DNA from: Litchfieldella qijiaojingensis
GTDB taxonomy: Bacteria; Pseudomonadota; Gammaproteobacteria; Pseudomonadales; Halomonadaceae
Reading direction: 5' to 3'
Length of the DNA: 64,000 nt
Assembly: GCF_014651875.1 (NCBI RefSeq)
Contig: NZ_BMXS01000020.1
Coordinates: 1 to 64,000 of the forward strand
The position numbers and the translations under genes were made by a program. This document shows, in pieces, positions 56,167 to 64,000 of this stretch (position 1 is the stretch's first letter; each line of letters starts with the position of its first letter). Below the pieces are notes generated by a model, which was not told where the DNA came from, searched no databases, and saw nothing but the letters and a program-made list of their open reading frames with translations.

Positions 56167-56183
56167 TGCACCATTATAGCCCA
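56167..56183. promoter_or_regulatory. NtrC-binding site 2 upstream of glnA
   Basis: TGCACCATTATAGCCCA matches the NtrC consensus at 14 of 17 positions. Its centre is 31 bases from the centre of site 1, three helical turns, as in the classic two-site glnA enhancer. A further half-site TGCACTAT lies at 56203-56210. The gap onward to 56436 is AT-rich and otherwise without recognisable genes. Confidence 0.62.
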
Positions 56184-56436
56184 TCAAAATCGCTGCAGGT
56201 GCTGCACTATGGTTCAGCCATCCTTTATCTGCCGCCCCCTAGCATAACGGTAATCAGAAAAATCAGACGGACAATAAATTGATACCTTAAGCAACCAAAG
56301 GCTACTCTTTATTACAAGAAGCCAGGAGCGGTATCACTGTCACCCGCGCGGGCGTGTGATGCGACGCGAGGTCTTCGGTAATCGCCAGCGGCCTTCGTGG
56401 GCCAACTCCTGGCACGCTCACGGGACGCTGCCCTCG

Positions 56437-56976
56437 ATGAATGCCTACTGCATCATTGTCGATTCGCGGCTGATGGCATCTCGCTTGCCACGCTGCCTGG
56501 CCACGCTGAAAAGTGCCATCCAGCGTTTCCCCGGCCGTGTAGAGATTCGAGTGGTGAGCGAAGAAGACAGCCCCCGACTGGCGCGTTTGAGTCAACGCTT
56601 CGGTGCCCGCTTCGAGGCTATCCCCCAGGCATCGGTTGGCGCCCGAGGCAACGAGGCCGTGCAGCGCAGCCCTGGCGAAGCACTGGTGTTCCCCGCACCG
56701 CGCGGCAAACTCGCCGACGACTGGCTGAACAGCGCCGATGCCCTGTTGAGCAGGCAACACTGGGACGCGGTCTTGTTCCAGCCAAGTGATACAACTTTGC
56801 CTCGTGGCCTGGTGCGACTTTGGCGCACAACCCCGTCACCGGGAACGCTGTGCGTCCAGCGAGGCTGGTTCGAGCGTATCGGTGGTTTCGATCCCGCCCT
56901 CGACGAAACTGCCTGCCAGGACCTGGTAACGCGCCTGCGAGCCTGTCAGGCCAGGGTTCTGGAGCTACCTCTATAG
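56437..56976 (+). CDS. Degenerate GT2-like glycosyltransferase
   Basis: A 179-residue protein with the shape of a short GT-A-fold glycosyltransferase. It has YCIIVDSRLMASRLPRCL near the start, ARGNEAV where family-2 enzymes have ARNAG, and the C-terminal acceptor block GWFERIGGFDPALDETACQDL. The metal-binding D-x-D is not evident; FPAPRG stands in its place. No good ribosome site fixes the start, and the frame opens at 56356. It ends 59 bases before a NodB-like deacetylase gene and may work with it on a cell-surface polysaccharide. Confidence 0.6.
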   Translation: MNAYCIIVDSRLMASRLPRCLATLKSAIQRFPGRVEIRVVSEEDSPRLARLSQRFGARFEAIPQASVGARGNEAVQRSPGEALVFPAPRGKLADDWLNSADALLSRQHWDAVLFQPSDTTLPRGLVRLWRTTPSPGTLCVQRGWFERIGGFDPALDETACQDLVTRLRACQARVLELPL

Positions 56977-57035
56977 GAGCTGCGAGGGAAAAAGAGAGGG
57001 CGTAAACTAAGGGCATCTCCGCCGGGAGAACCGCC

Positions 57036-58025
57036 ATGAATGGTATCGGGCTTGCCAGGGATCTTGCTCAACGGCTTCGCGGCCACTGGCGGCGCAGCCT
57101 GGCCGAACCGTTGCGTGGGCGCAGTGCCATTCTGGTGCTGCACCGCGTGCTTGCTGACGAGCAGGCCGCGCGCCTGCCGCATCGTGCCCCCTACTGCCTC
57201 GGCCCGGAAAGTTTCCACCACCTGCTGATGAGCCTGGTGGATGTCGCACGTATCGTTAGCCTGGGCACCGCTCTCAAGCCCCACCGCGACCCACGTGCCT
57301 GCATTGCGCTTACCTTCGACGACGGCTGGCACGACAATGCCGAAGTGGCCGCCCCGGTGCTCGAGCACTATGCCCTGCCGGCGAGTATCTTCGTCACTAC
57401 TGGACTTCTCGGCAAACCGCGCGGCTTCTGGTGGGAGGTAATCGCCGAAAGCCTGTGGACGCACCGACGCCCCGAGCTGATCCGTGAGGTTCTGGGCGAT
57501 GCCGGCCTGCCTCTGCCTCCCATGCCACCTGTACACCCGGAGGAAGCCTACAGCAAGGCGCTGCTCGGCTACCTCGAGCAACTGCGGGCGGCCTGTCCAC
57601 TGACCCTCTGCCGCACTGGCGAGGAGCTACACCGCCTTCTCGACCTGCCGCCCCACGGCATCGACCCCTTCACCTTGCGGCGCCTGGAGCATGGCGGCCT
57701 GATCCGCTTCGGCGCGCATGGCGTGCTACCGGAAGCCTTGGAGCCCCTGAGCGACGAACGGGTATGCTGGCATATTCGGCGTTCGCGCAAGGATCTCAAG
57801 CGGCTGTGCCGCGAGCCGCTCGACGCCTTCGCCTACCCCGACGTCCAACCCTCGTTGCGCCTGCGTCGATTGGCTCTGCGTTGCGGTGTCCAGCTCGCCC
57901 TGGCCGGTACCGGCGGCTGGCTCAACCACCGCAACGACCCCCTGGCCATCCCGCGCATCCCTATCAGCCAGCCGGTGGCGCAAAGCCCCGGACGGCTATA
58001 CGACTGGCTACTGGGCTATCGATGA
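57036..58025 (+). CDS. Polysaccharide deacetylase family (NodB-like) protein
   Basis: A 329-residue carbohydrate esterase family 4-like protein. The first metal motif ALTFDDGWHDN at about residues 91-101 is intact. Where the zinc-binding H-x-x-x-H motif is expected, IRFGAHGVLPEALE near residue 227 offers one histidine and a glutamate four positions on. Between them is an insertion of about 100 residues. No signal peptide is visible, so it may act in the cytoplasm or be a lipid-linked-sugar enzyme. The GT-like gene upstream is its likely operon partner. Confidence 0.8.
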   Translation: MNGIGLARDLAQRLRGHWRRSLAEPLRGRSAILVLHRVLADEQAARLPHRAPYCLGPESFHHLLMSLVDVARIVSLGTALKPHRDPRACIALTFDDGWHDNAEVAAPVLEHYALPASIFVTTGLLGKPRGFWWEVIAESLWTHRRPELIREVLGDAGLPLPPMPPVHPEEAYSKALLGYLEQLRAACPLTLCRTGEELHRLLDLPPHGIDPFTLRRLEHGGLIRFGAHGVLPEALEPLSDERVCWHIRRSRKDLKRLCREPLDAFAYPDVQPSLRLRRLALRCGVQLALAGTGGWLNHRNDPLAIPRIPISQPVAQSPGRLYDWLLGYR

Positions 58026-58150
58026 TGGCGGCTAACATCTTGATCTGACATTCAGCGCCACAATCCAGATCAATTATTGACCGACAACGCTGGTAGGCGT
58101 CGCGGGCAAGATACTATAATACGCCCCAATTTTCGCAGCAGGATCCCGTC

Positions 58151-59980
58151 GTGATCGAGAATCTTCGCAACATCGCCATCATCGCTCACGTCGACCATGG
58201 CAAGACCACTCTGGTCGACAAGCTATTGAGCCAGTCTGGCACTCTGGACCGCAAGGCCGAGGGTCAAGAGCGCATCATGGACTCCAACGACCAGGAGAAG
58301 GAACGCGGCATCACCATCCTGGCCAAGAACACGGCGATCCGCTGGCAGGCGCCCGGTTCCGACGAGGCTTACCACATCAACATCGTCGACACCCCGGGAC
58401 ACGCCGACTTTGGTGGCGAGGTAGAGCGCGTGATGTCGATGGTCGACTCGGTGCTACTGCTGGTCGACGCCGTCGACGGGCCCATGCCACAGACCCGCTT
58501 CGTGACCCAGAAAGCCTTCGCTCAAGGGCTCAAGCCGATCGTGGTGGTCAACAAGATCGACCGCCCCGGCGCACGCCCCGACTGGGTCATCGATCAGATC
58601 TTCGACCTGTTCGACAATCTCGGCGCCAGCGACGAGCAACTCGACTTCCCGATCATCTACTGCTCGGCACTCAATGGCATCGCCGGCCCCGAGCCGGATC
58701 AGCTCGCCAACGACATGACGCCGATGTTCCAGGCCATCGTCGATATCGTCGAGCCGCCCAACGTACAGCTCGATGGCCCCTTCCAGATGCAGATCTCGGC
58801 GCTGGACTATAACAGCTACGTGGGCGTCATCGGCTTGGGCCGCATCAAGCGCGGCGCGGTGCGCCCCAACCAGCAGGTCACTCTGGTCTGCACCGACGGC
58901 AAGACCCGCAAGGGCAAGATCGGCCAGGTGATGACCCACCTGGGCCTGGAGCGCGTGCCCACCGACCAGGCCACCGCCGGCGACATCGTATGCATCACTG
59001 GGATCGATGACCTCTCCATCTCCGATACCTTGTGCGACCCGGTCGCCGTCGAGGCGTTGCCACCGCTGTCGGTCGACGAACCCACCGTGTCGATGACCTT
59101 CCAGGTCAACGACTCGCCCTTCGCCGGCCGTGACGGCAAGTATGTCACCAGTCGCAACATCAAGGACCGCCTCGACCAGGAGCTGATCCACAATGTCGCG
59201 CTGCGGGTCGAGCAGGGCGAGAGCCCGGAAAAGTTCAAGGTCTCCGGCCGCGGCGAGCTGCACCTCTCGGTGCTGATCGAGACGATGCGCCGCGAGGGCT
59301 TCGAGCTCGCCGTGGGCCGCCCCGAGGTAATCATCCGTGAGATCGACGGGGTCAAGCAGGAGCCCTACGAAGAGGTGATCATCGACTGCGAGGAGCAGCA
59401 CCAGGGGGCGATCATGGAGGAGATCGGCTATCGCAAGGGCGAGCTGAGCAACATGAACCCCGACGGCAAGGGCCGCGTGCGCCTGGACTTCATTATCCCC
59501 GCACGCGGGCTGATCGGCTTCCGCGGCCAGTTCCTGACCCTCACATCGGGCACCGGCATCCTCACCAGCCGTTTCGATCACTACGGCCCGCTCAAGCCTG
59601 ACGCTTCCATCGAACGGCGCAACGGCGTACTGGTGTCAATGGTCTCGGGCAAAGCCCTGGCCTACGCCCTTTATGCCCTGCAGGAACGTGGCAAGCTGAT
59701 CATCGATCACGGCACCGAGGTCTATGAGGGCATGCTGGTCGGTATCAACAACCGCGCTAACGATATGGTGGTCAACCCCACCAAGGGTAAGAAGCTCGAC
59801 AACATGCGCGCCTCGGGCAACGACGAAAACATCGTGCTGACCCCGCCGGTGAAGTTCTCGCTGGAACAGGCGATCGAGTTCCTCGACTCCGACGAACTGG
59901 TGGAAGTCACGCCCAACCACATTCGCCTGCGCAAGAAGCACCTCACCGAGAACGAGCGCAAGCGGGCCAGCAAGGGGTAA
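58151..59980 (+). CDS. typA: Ribosome-associated GTPase TypA/BipA
   Basis: A 609-residue translational GTPase of the EF-G group. G-domain motifs: AHVDHGKTT near residue 12, DTPGHADF near 80 and NKID near 135. The C-terminal BipA-specific domain follows (GSGNDEN-like region, here [13 protein letters not shown]). The start is GTG at 58151. A terminator follows 20 bases after the stop. BipA helps 50S assembly and growth at low temperature and stress. Close to glnA, as in many gammaproteobacteria. Confidence 0.97.
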   Translation: MIENLRNIAIIAHVDHGKTTLVDKLLSQSGTLDRKAEGQERIMDSNDQEKERGITILAKNTAIRWQAPGSDEAYHINIVDTPGHADFGGEVERVMSMVDSVLLLVDAVDGPMPQTRFVTQKAFAQGLKPIVVVNKIDRPGARPDWVIDQIFDLFDNLGASDEQLDFPIIYCSALNGIAGPEPDQLANDMTPMFQAIVDIVEPPNVQLDGPFQMQISALDYNSYVGVIGLGRIKRGAVRPNQQVTLVCTDGKTRKGKIGQVMTHLGLERVPTDQATAGDIVCITGIDDLSISDTLCDPVAVEALPPLSVDEPTVSMTFQVNDSPFAGRDGKYVTSRNIKDRLDQELIHNVALRVEQGESPEKFKVSGRGELHLSVLIETMRREGFELAVGRPEVIIREIDGVKQEPYEEVIIDCEEQHQGAIMEEIGYRKGELSNMNPDGKGRVRLDFIIPARGLIGFRGQFLTLTSGTGILTSRFDHYGPLKPDASIERRNGVLVSMVSGKALAYALYALQERGKLIIDHGTEVYEGMLVGINNRANDMVVNPTKGKKLDNMRASGNDENIVLTPPVKFSLEQAIEFLDSDELVEVTPNHIRLRKKHLTENERKRASKG

Positions 59981-59999
59981 GCCCCCGACCTCTGCGTTG

Positions 60000-60025
60000 A
60001 AGCCCACCCCCGCGGTGGGCTTTTT
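60000..60025 (+). terminator. Rho-independent terminator after typA
   Basis: Stem AAGCCCACC/GGTGGGCTT (60000-60008 with 60014-60022) followed by a T run to 60025. Confidence 0.88.
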
Positions 60026-60084
60026 CGTTTGCATGAAAAGTGGCTAATCTGACAATAGGGCAAACAGTGAGAGGAGATTCCCAC

Positions 60085-60402
60085 ATGCACAAGCACGTGG
60101 AATGGGACGACCCCGGCAAAGACAGTGTCATGGCGCTCTATGCCAATGACCCCGAAGACTATGTCGAGCCACATCCTGGCAGCATCATCTCCGCCCACTA
60201 CAAGGGCATCACGGTACGCGTCCGCGTAGAGGCCTTTGTCAATAACGATACGAGCATCGGCGAGGTGGTCGCCCTGATCAATCCGCGCACGGGAGAACGC
60301 AAGAAAATACACGGCAAGCTGACGCTGGGTGACATGGTTCGCCTGCCCGACGACATGCGTGCCCTCGACCGCCGCGCTCCCGACGCGGAGAACAATGACT
60401 GA
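60085..60402 (+). CDS. Small hypothetical protein
   Basis: A 105-residue protein I do not recognise. The ATG at 60085 has GAGAGGAGA upstream. No signal peptide or membrane segment is evident. The sequence is charged, with an acidic start (EWDDPGKDS), a beta-rich centre (GITVRVRVEAFVNNDTSIGEVVALI) and a basic patch PRTGERKKIHGKL. The centre could form a small barrel or binding surface. It stands alone between typA and the liv genes. Confidence 0.7.
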   Translation: MHKHVEWDDPGKDSVMALYANDPEDYVEPHPGSIISAHYKGITVRVRVEAFVNNDTSIGEVVALINPRTGERKKIHGKLTLGDMVRLPDDMRALDRRAPDAENND

Positions 60403-60715
60403 TACCTCACGCTTTCCCCGATGACCGCCCCTGCGGCCTGAAGGCTTGCAGGGGCGAGCGCCAAACGTGGGAATTGCCATTACATGAGGCGCCATATTCG
60501 CCTTTGCACCGCATCAAAGCGAAGATATGATCGCCCCCAGTGACCATCAGAGTTGCCACTGACCGCCTAGAGCCCTAGTCCAACGTCTCATAAACGTTTG
60601 CCATCTGGTCAAGTGCCACCGCCTGGCGCAAAGTTGCACTGTGGCGCTCTAACGACGGGCCACATGCCATCAGCGGCTTCAATTACAAGATCGACAACAC
60701 GACATAGGACGGGGA
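60403..60715. other. Intergenic region before livG
   Basis: A GC-rich hairpin CCCCTGC/GCAGGGG lies at about 60428-60454, just after the small gene, but it has no T run. The rest should hold the livG promoter; I could not define one. Confidence 0.4.
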
Positions 60716-61486
60716 ATGAGCACAATCATCGAAGTCAGCCATGTCTACAAGGCCTTCGGTGGGCTGAGTGTCCTCGACGACTGTTCGATAAAAGTGGAGG
60801 AAGGCTCGATCACCGGTATGATCGGCCCCAACGGCGCCGGCAAGACGACCCTGTTCAATATCATCGCCGGCAACCTGCCGCTGGACTCGGGTCGGGTCCG
60901 GTTCAATGGCGAAGACATCACCAACATGCCCGCCAATGAGCTCTTCCACAAAGGGCTGTTGCGCACCTTCCAGATCGCCCATGAATTCTCCAACATGACG
61001 GCGCTGGAAAACCTGATGATGGTGCCACCACGCCAGCTCGGCGAAAACCTGTTCCACACCTGGTTCAAACACACCGAGGTACGCCAACAGGAAAACGATG
61101 TGCGTCAACGCGCATTGGAAGTCATCGATTTCATCGGCCTTTCCCACGTGCGCAACGAACTGGCCGGCAACCTCTCCGGCGGCCAGAAGAAGCTGCTGGA
61201 ACTCGGCCGCACCATGATGGCCGACGCCCGCGTAGTATTGCTCGACGAGATCGCCGCCGGCGTCAACCGCACCCTGCTCGGCGATTTGGTCGCAAACATC
61301 GAGCGCCTCAACCGAGAGAGGGGTTACACCTTCCTGGTCATCGAACATGACATGGACATGATCGCCCGGCTGTGCGACCCGGTGATCGTGCTTGCCCAAG
61401 GACACGTGATGATGGAAGGCACCATCGAGGAAGTCCGGAACAACCCTCAGGTCATCGAAGCCTATTTCGGGGCTCCGACAGAATAA
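60716..61486 (+). CDS. livG: Branched-chain amino acid ABC transporter ATP-binding protein LivG
   Basis: A 256-residue ATPase. Walker A GPNGAGKTT is near residue 37, ABC signature LSGGQKK near 152, and Walker B VVLLDEIAAG near 175. LivG-type features are the long insert with QIAHEFSNMTALENLM and the late HDMDMIARLCDPVIVL. The GGACGGGG before ATG is acceptable. The order livG-livF-livH-livM follows with small gaps. The binding protein is not in the window and is probably just beyond its end. Confidence 0.94.
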   Translation: MSTIIEVSHVYKAFGGLSVLDDCSIKVEEGSITGMIGPNGAGKTTLFNIIAGNLPLDSGRVRFNGEDITNMPANELFHKGLLRTFQIAHEFSNMTALENLMMVPPRQLGENLFHTWFKHTEVRQQENDVRQRALEVIDFIGLSHVRNELAGNLSGGQKKLLELGRTMMADARVVLLDEIAAGVNRTLLGDLVANIERLNRERGYTFLVIEHDMDMIARLCDPVIVLAQGHVMMEGTIEEVRNNPQVIEAYFGAPTE

Positions 61487-61553
61487 CAATGCCGGGCGGG
61501 ACGCCGGTCCGTGCCGGCCTCGCTCGCATAGGACAACGTCCAGGAACGTACGC

Positions 61554-62258
61554 ATGGCATTACTGGAAGCAAGCGATGTGCATGGCGGCTATGGCGGCAT
61601 GAACATCCTCAACGGCGTCAACATGTCGATCGAGGTCAACGAGATCGGTGTGATCGTCGGCCCCAACGGAGCCGGCAAATCGACCATGCTCAAGGCCATC
61701 TTCGGCATGCTCACGGTGAGCCAAGGCGAAATCCGCCTGCGCGGCGAACCGATCACCAACACTGCTCCCAACAAGCTGGTGCACAAGGGCATGGCCTATG
61801 TGCCCCAGGAGAAGAACATCTTCCCCAGCCTGACGGTGCAGGAAAACCTCGAGATGGGCACCTATATCCGTCCCCAGAATTTCCGCCGCATGCTCGAGCA
61901 GGTCTACGAATTCTTTCCACCGCTGCGTGAGAAGCGTCGCCAGCCGGCCGGCGAGCTCTCCGGTGGGCAGCGCCAGATGGTGGCCATGGGCCGCGCACTG
62001 ATGGTCGAACCCAGCCTGCTACTGCTCGACGAGCCCACTGCCGGCCTGTCTCCGTTGTTCATGAACGAGATCTTCGAGCGTATCAAGACCATCAACGCCG
62101 CCGGCGTCGGTGTCCTGATGGTCGAACAGAACGCCAAGCAGGCTCTCGCCATCGCCCACAAGGGGTTCGTGCTGGCATCGGGACAGAACCGATTCACCGA
62201 TACCGGCGAAGCCCTACTCAACGATCCAGAGGTCGCCAAGAGCTTCCTGGGTGGCTGA
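61554..62258 (+). CDS. livF: Branched-chain amino acid ABC transporter ATP-binding protein LivF
   Basis: A 234-residue ATPase, shorter than LivG as usual. Walker A GPNGAGKST is near residue 36, LSGGQRQMVAMGRALM near 138, and Walker B LLLLDEPTAGLSP. The end KQALAIAHKGFVLASGQ is typical of LivF. It pairs with LivG on the inner face of the LivHM permease. Confidence 0.94.
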   Translation: MALLEASDVHGGYGGMNILNGVNMSIEVNEIGVIVGPNGAGKSTMLKAIFGMLTVSQGEIRLRGEPITNTAPNKLVHKGMAYVPQEKNIFPSLTVQENLEMGTYIRPQNFRRMLEQVYEFFPPLREKRRQPAGELSGGQRQMVAMGRALMVEPSLLLLDEPTAGLSPLFMNEIFERIKTINAAGVGVLMVEQNAKQALAIAHKGFVLASGQNRFTDTGEALLNDPEVAKSFLGG

Positions 62259-62296
62259 ACACGCCCGCCGCCAGTACCCCTTGGGGAGATAACGTT

Positions 62297-63301
62297 TTGA
62301 ACGAGTTGGTTTTTTTCATCAACAACGTGGTGATATCCGGCACCGTAACGGGGTCGATCTATGCCATGGGTGCCATCGGCGTGACGCTGGTGTTCAGCAT
62401 CATGCGTTTCGCACACTTCGCGCATGCCGACATGATGACGCTAGGTGCCTTCATGGTGCTGCTGTTGACCACGCTGTTCCCGAACGTCGGCGCCGTGGTG
62501 GGACTGCCCAGTGCCCTGCTCCTATTGCCTATCGCCATGGCGCTCACCGCGGGTGCCGCGGTAGGCATCGATCGCGCCTTCTACAAGCCTCTTCGCGCCC
62601 ATGACGTCAAGCCGATCGTCATGGTGATCGCCTCGCTGGGTGTGACCCTGATGTTGCAGGGGCTGATTCGCCTGTTTGCCGGCACCAGCTCCCAGAGCCT
62701 CTACATCGCCGAGCGCAAGGACATCTTCCGTTTCGAGTTGCCCTTCGACCTGGCCACCCGGAATATCGTCGTTACCGAGCCACAGATCATCCTGTTCGTG
62801 TTCGTCATCGTCGCGGTGGTGAGCCTGCACCTGTTCCTCAGCCGTTCCCGGCTTGGCAAGGCAATGCGCGCCATGTCCGACAACCCGGACCTGGCTCGTG
62901 CCTCGGGCATCAACACCAATACCATCGTCGCCGTGACCTGGATCATCGCCGGCTCGCTGGCGGCCGCCGCCGGCACCCTGCTGTCGCTGGATGTTGCCTT
63001 CAAGCCCGACCTCAGCTTCTTCCTGCTGCTGCCGATCTTCGCCGCCGCCATCGTCGGCGGGGTCGGACACCCCTATGGTGCCATCGCCGGCGGCTTCGTG
63101 GTCGGCTTCGCCGAGACACTGGCGGTGTTCAACTGGGCGGTACTGCTTCGCCCCTTCCGGGATAGTCTGCCGGAGTGGCTGGACCTCCCCAGCAACCTTG
63201 CCCTGGTCGGCACCGAGTACAAGATCGTGGTGCCCTTCTTCATCCTGGTCGCCATCCTGGTATGGCGCCCCACCGGCATCTTCAAGGGGAAGGTGATCTG
63301 A
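62297..63301 (+). CDS. livH: Branched-chain amino acid ABC transporter permease LivH
   Basis: A 334-residue inner-membrane permease with eight or so helices. The LivH block SIYAMGAIGVTLVFSIMRFAHF is near residue 20, and GINTNTIVAVTWIIAGSLAAAAG near 212. The start codon is TTG at 62297, preceded by GGGGAG. It overlaps the livM start by one base (TGATG). Confidence 0.92.
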   Translation: MNELVFFINNVVISGTVTGSIYAMGAIGVTLVFSIMRFAHFAHADMMTLGAFMVLLLTTLFPNVGAVVGLPSALLLLPIAMALTAGAAVGIDRAFYKPLRAHDVKPIVMVIASLGVTLMLQGLIRLFAGTSSQSLYIAERKDIFRFELPFDLATRNIVVTEPQIILFVFVIVAVVSLHLFLSRSRLGKAMRAMSDNPDLARASGINTNTIVAVTWIIAGSLAAAAGTLLSLDVAFKPDLSFFLLLPIFAAAIVGGVGHPYGAIAGGFVVGFAETLAVFNWAVLLRPFRDSLPEWLDLPSNLALVGTEYKIVVPFFILVAILVWRPTGIFKGKVI

Positions 63302-64000
63302 TGACTCGCAAGCTTCCTATCCGTGAACTCGTGCTTTTCGCCGGCTTGCTCGTCGCTGTGCTGGCGGTCTACGGTTTGATGGGCGCCGCCTACAGTACCC
63401 GCATGCTGGTCGAAGCCGCCTGTTACGCCATCCTCGCCCTGGGCCTGACCATCCAATGGGGCTATGCCGGCCAGTTCAACGCAGGGGTGATGGGGTTCGT
63501 GGCGCTAGGTGGCTTCTGTGCCATGCTCTTCAGCGTGCCCACCAACCCGGCATTCTGGAACACCGAGTTGCCTGGTGAGCTAGGCCGCGTACTGCTGTAT
63601 CTGGTGGCCGCAATAGCGCTGGTCTATGGCGCCACCAAGCTCGACCGCCTCGGTATTCCCAAACGATTGCGCACCTTCATCGCTATCGTGCTGGCCGTGG
63701 TGCTCTATATGGCGGTGATTGGTGCCATGCGCGAGGTGACCGACGAGATCGAGTCGCGCGCCGGGTTCATCGGCGGCCTGGGCCTGCCGACTTGGGTCGG
63801 ATGGATTTTCGGTGGCGCACTCGCCGGCGGTATCGGCTATTTTATCGGCCGTATCTGTCTAGGACTGCGTAGCGACTACCTCGCCATCGCGACCTTGGGC
63901 ATCGCCGAGATCATCAAGGCCTTCCTCAAGAATTCCGACTGGCTGACCCGCGGTACCGCCACCGTCTCGCCGTTGCCTTGGCCCACTCCTGGCCCCGGCG
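63301..64000 (+). CDS. livM: Branched-chain amino acid ABC transporter permease LivM, cut by window end
   Basis: The frame opens with ATG at 63301, sharing one base with the livH stop, and is open through the last base (about 233 codons seen). It reads through ACYAILALGLTIQWGYAGQFN, the LivM family start, and later RSDYLAIATLGIAEIIK. Between them is an extended, partly polar insertion with extra helices (about residues 75-165) that I do not see in short LivM proteins. The C-terminus lies beyond the window. Confidence 0.9.
   Translation, partial: MTRKLPIRELVLFAGLLVAVLAVYGLMGAAYSTRMLVEAACYAILALGLTIQWGYAGQFNAGVMGFVALGGFCAMLFSVPTNPAFWNTELPGELGRVLLYLVAAIALVYGATKLDRLGIPKRLRTFIAIVLAVVLYMAVIGAMREVTDEIESRAGFIGGLGLPTWVGWIFGGALAGGIGYFIGRICLGLRSDYLAIATLGIAEIIKAFLKNSDWLTRGTATVSPLPWPTPGPG

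Noticed and set aside
60624-60637. A sigma-54-like sequence TGGCGCAAAGTTGC before livG
   Set aside because: The GG and GC elements are nine bases apart; ten are required.

Overview
The window is GC-rich, densely packed chromosomal DNA from a heterotrophic gammaproteobacterium. I infer a Halomonas-type organism (Halomonadaceae) from three things: the epd-pgk-fba block, the ntrC-ntrB/glnA/typA neighbourhood, and the abundance of TRAP and tripartite tricarboxylate (TTT) carriers for organic acids. No rRNA, tRNA, intact insertion sequence or CRISPR array is visible.

Layout. 1-7.2 kb is central carbon metabolism and stress: the end of transketolase, class I aldolase, two small heat-shock proteins, an LrgA/LrgB pair, then epd-pgk-fba. 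At 7.4 kb lies a gene for a tiny, extremely acidic exported protein. 8.1-11.9 kb is a LacI-regulated sugar-acid operon (PfkB kinase, 2-hydroxyacid dehydrogenase, YieH-type phosphatase), probably for 2-ketogluconate. 11.9-12.5 kb is a scar of two pseudogenes. 12.7-18.1 kb is a TTT transporter (TctA-TctB fusion, TctC) with a PrpF-type isomerase and a divergent LysR regulator. 18.1-30.6 kb is a cluster that looks like hydroxyproline or related imino-acid catabolism: a Ser/Cys proline-racemase-family enzyme, an Ldh2-type reductase, a TRAP transporter, an aldehyde dehydrogenase, an FAD oxidase, a DapA-like lyase, AraC and LysR regulators, and a broken enolase-superfamily gene. 30.9-39.6 kb is a hexuronate/mannonate operon (gntR-manD-rspB-TRAP-uxuB-uxuA). 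39.9-45.5 kb holds housekeeping genes (YieH paralogue, YciH/SUI1, lipoprotein, sirtuin, NERD protein, RNase T2, dGTPase) and two inverted perfect DnaA boxes. 45.6-50.8 kb is an operon joining an HMG-CoA-lyase-like enzyme, a class III CoA-transferase and a second TTT transporter. 51-56.2 kb is nitrogen control (ntrC, ntrB, glnA) with visible sigma-54 promoters and NtrC boxes. 56.4-60.4 kb holds a degenerate glycosyltransferase, a NodB-like deacetylase, typA and a small unknown gene. 60.7-64 kb is a branched-chain amino acid ABC transporter (livG-livF-livH-livM, the last cut by the window end).

How the genes work together. Most of the window is modular scavenging. Each module pairs a high-affinity carrier (TRAP, TTT or ABC) with a short pathway leading into the Entner-Doudoroff route, the TCA cycle or acetyl-CoA, and four of the modules carry their own regulator. 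The least conventional module is hmgL-caiB-tctCBA. I read it as a candidate uptake and cleavage route for free 3-hydroxy-3-methylglutarate or a related branched C5-C6 dicarboxylate. That reading is inference from gene families and context.
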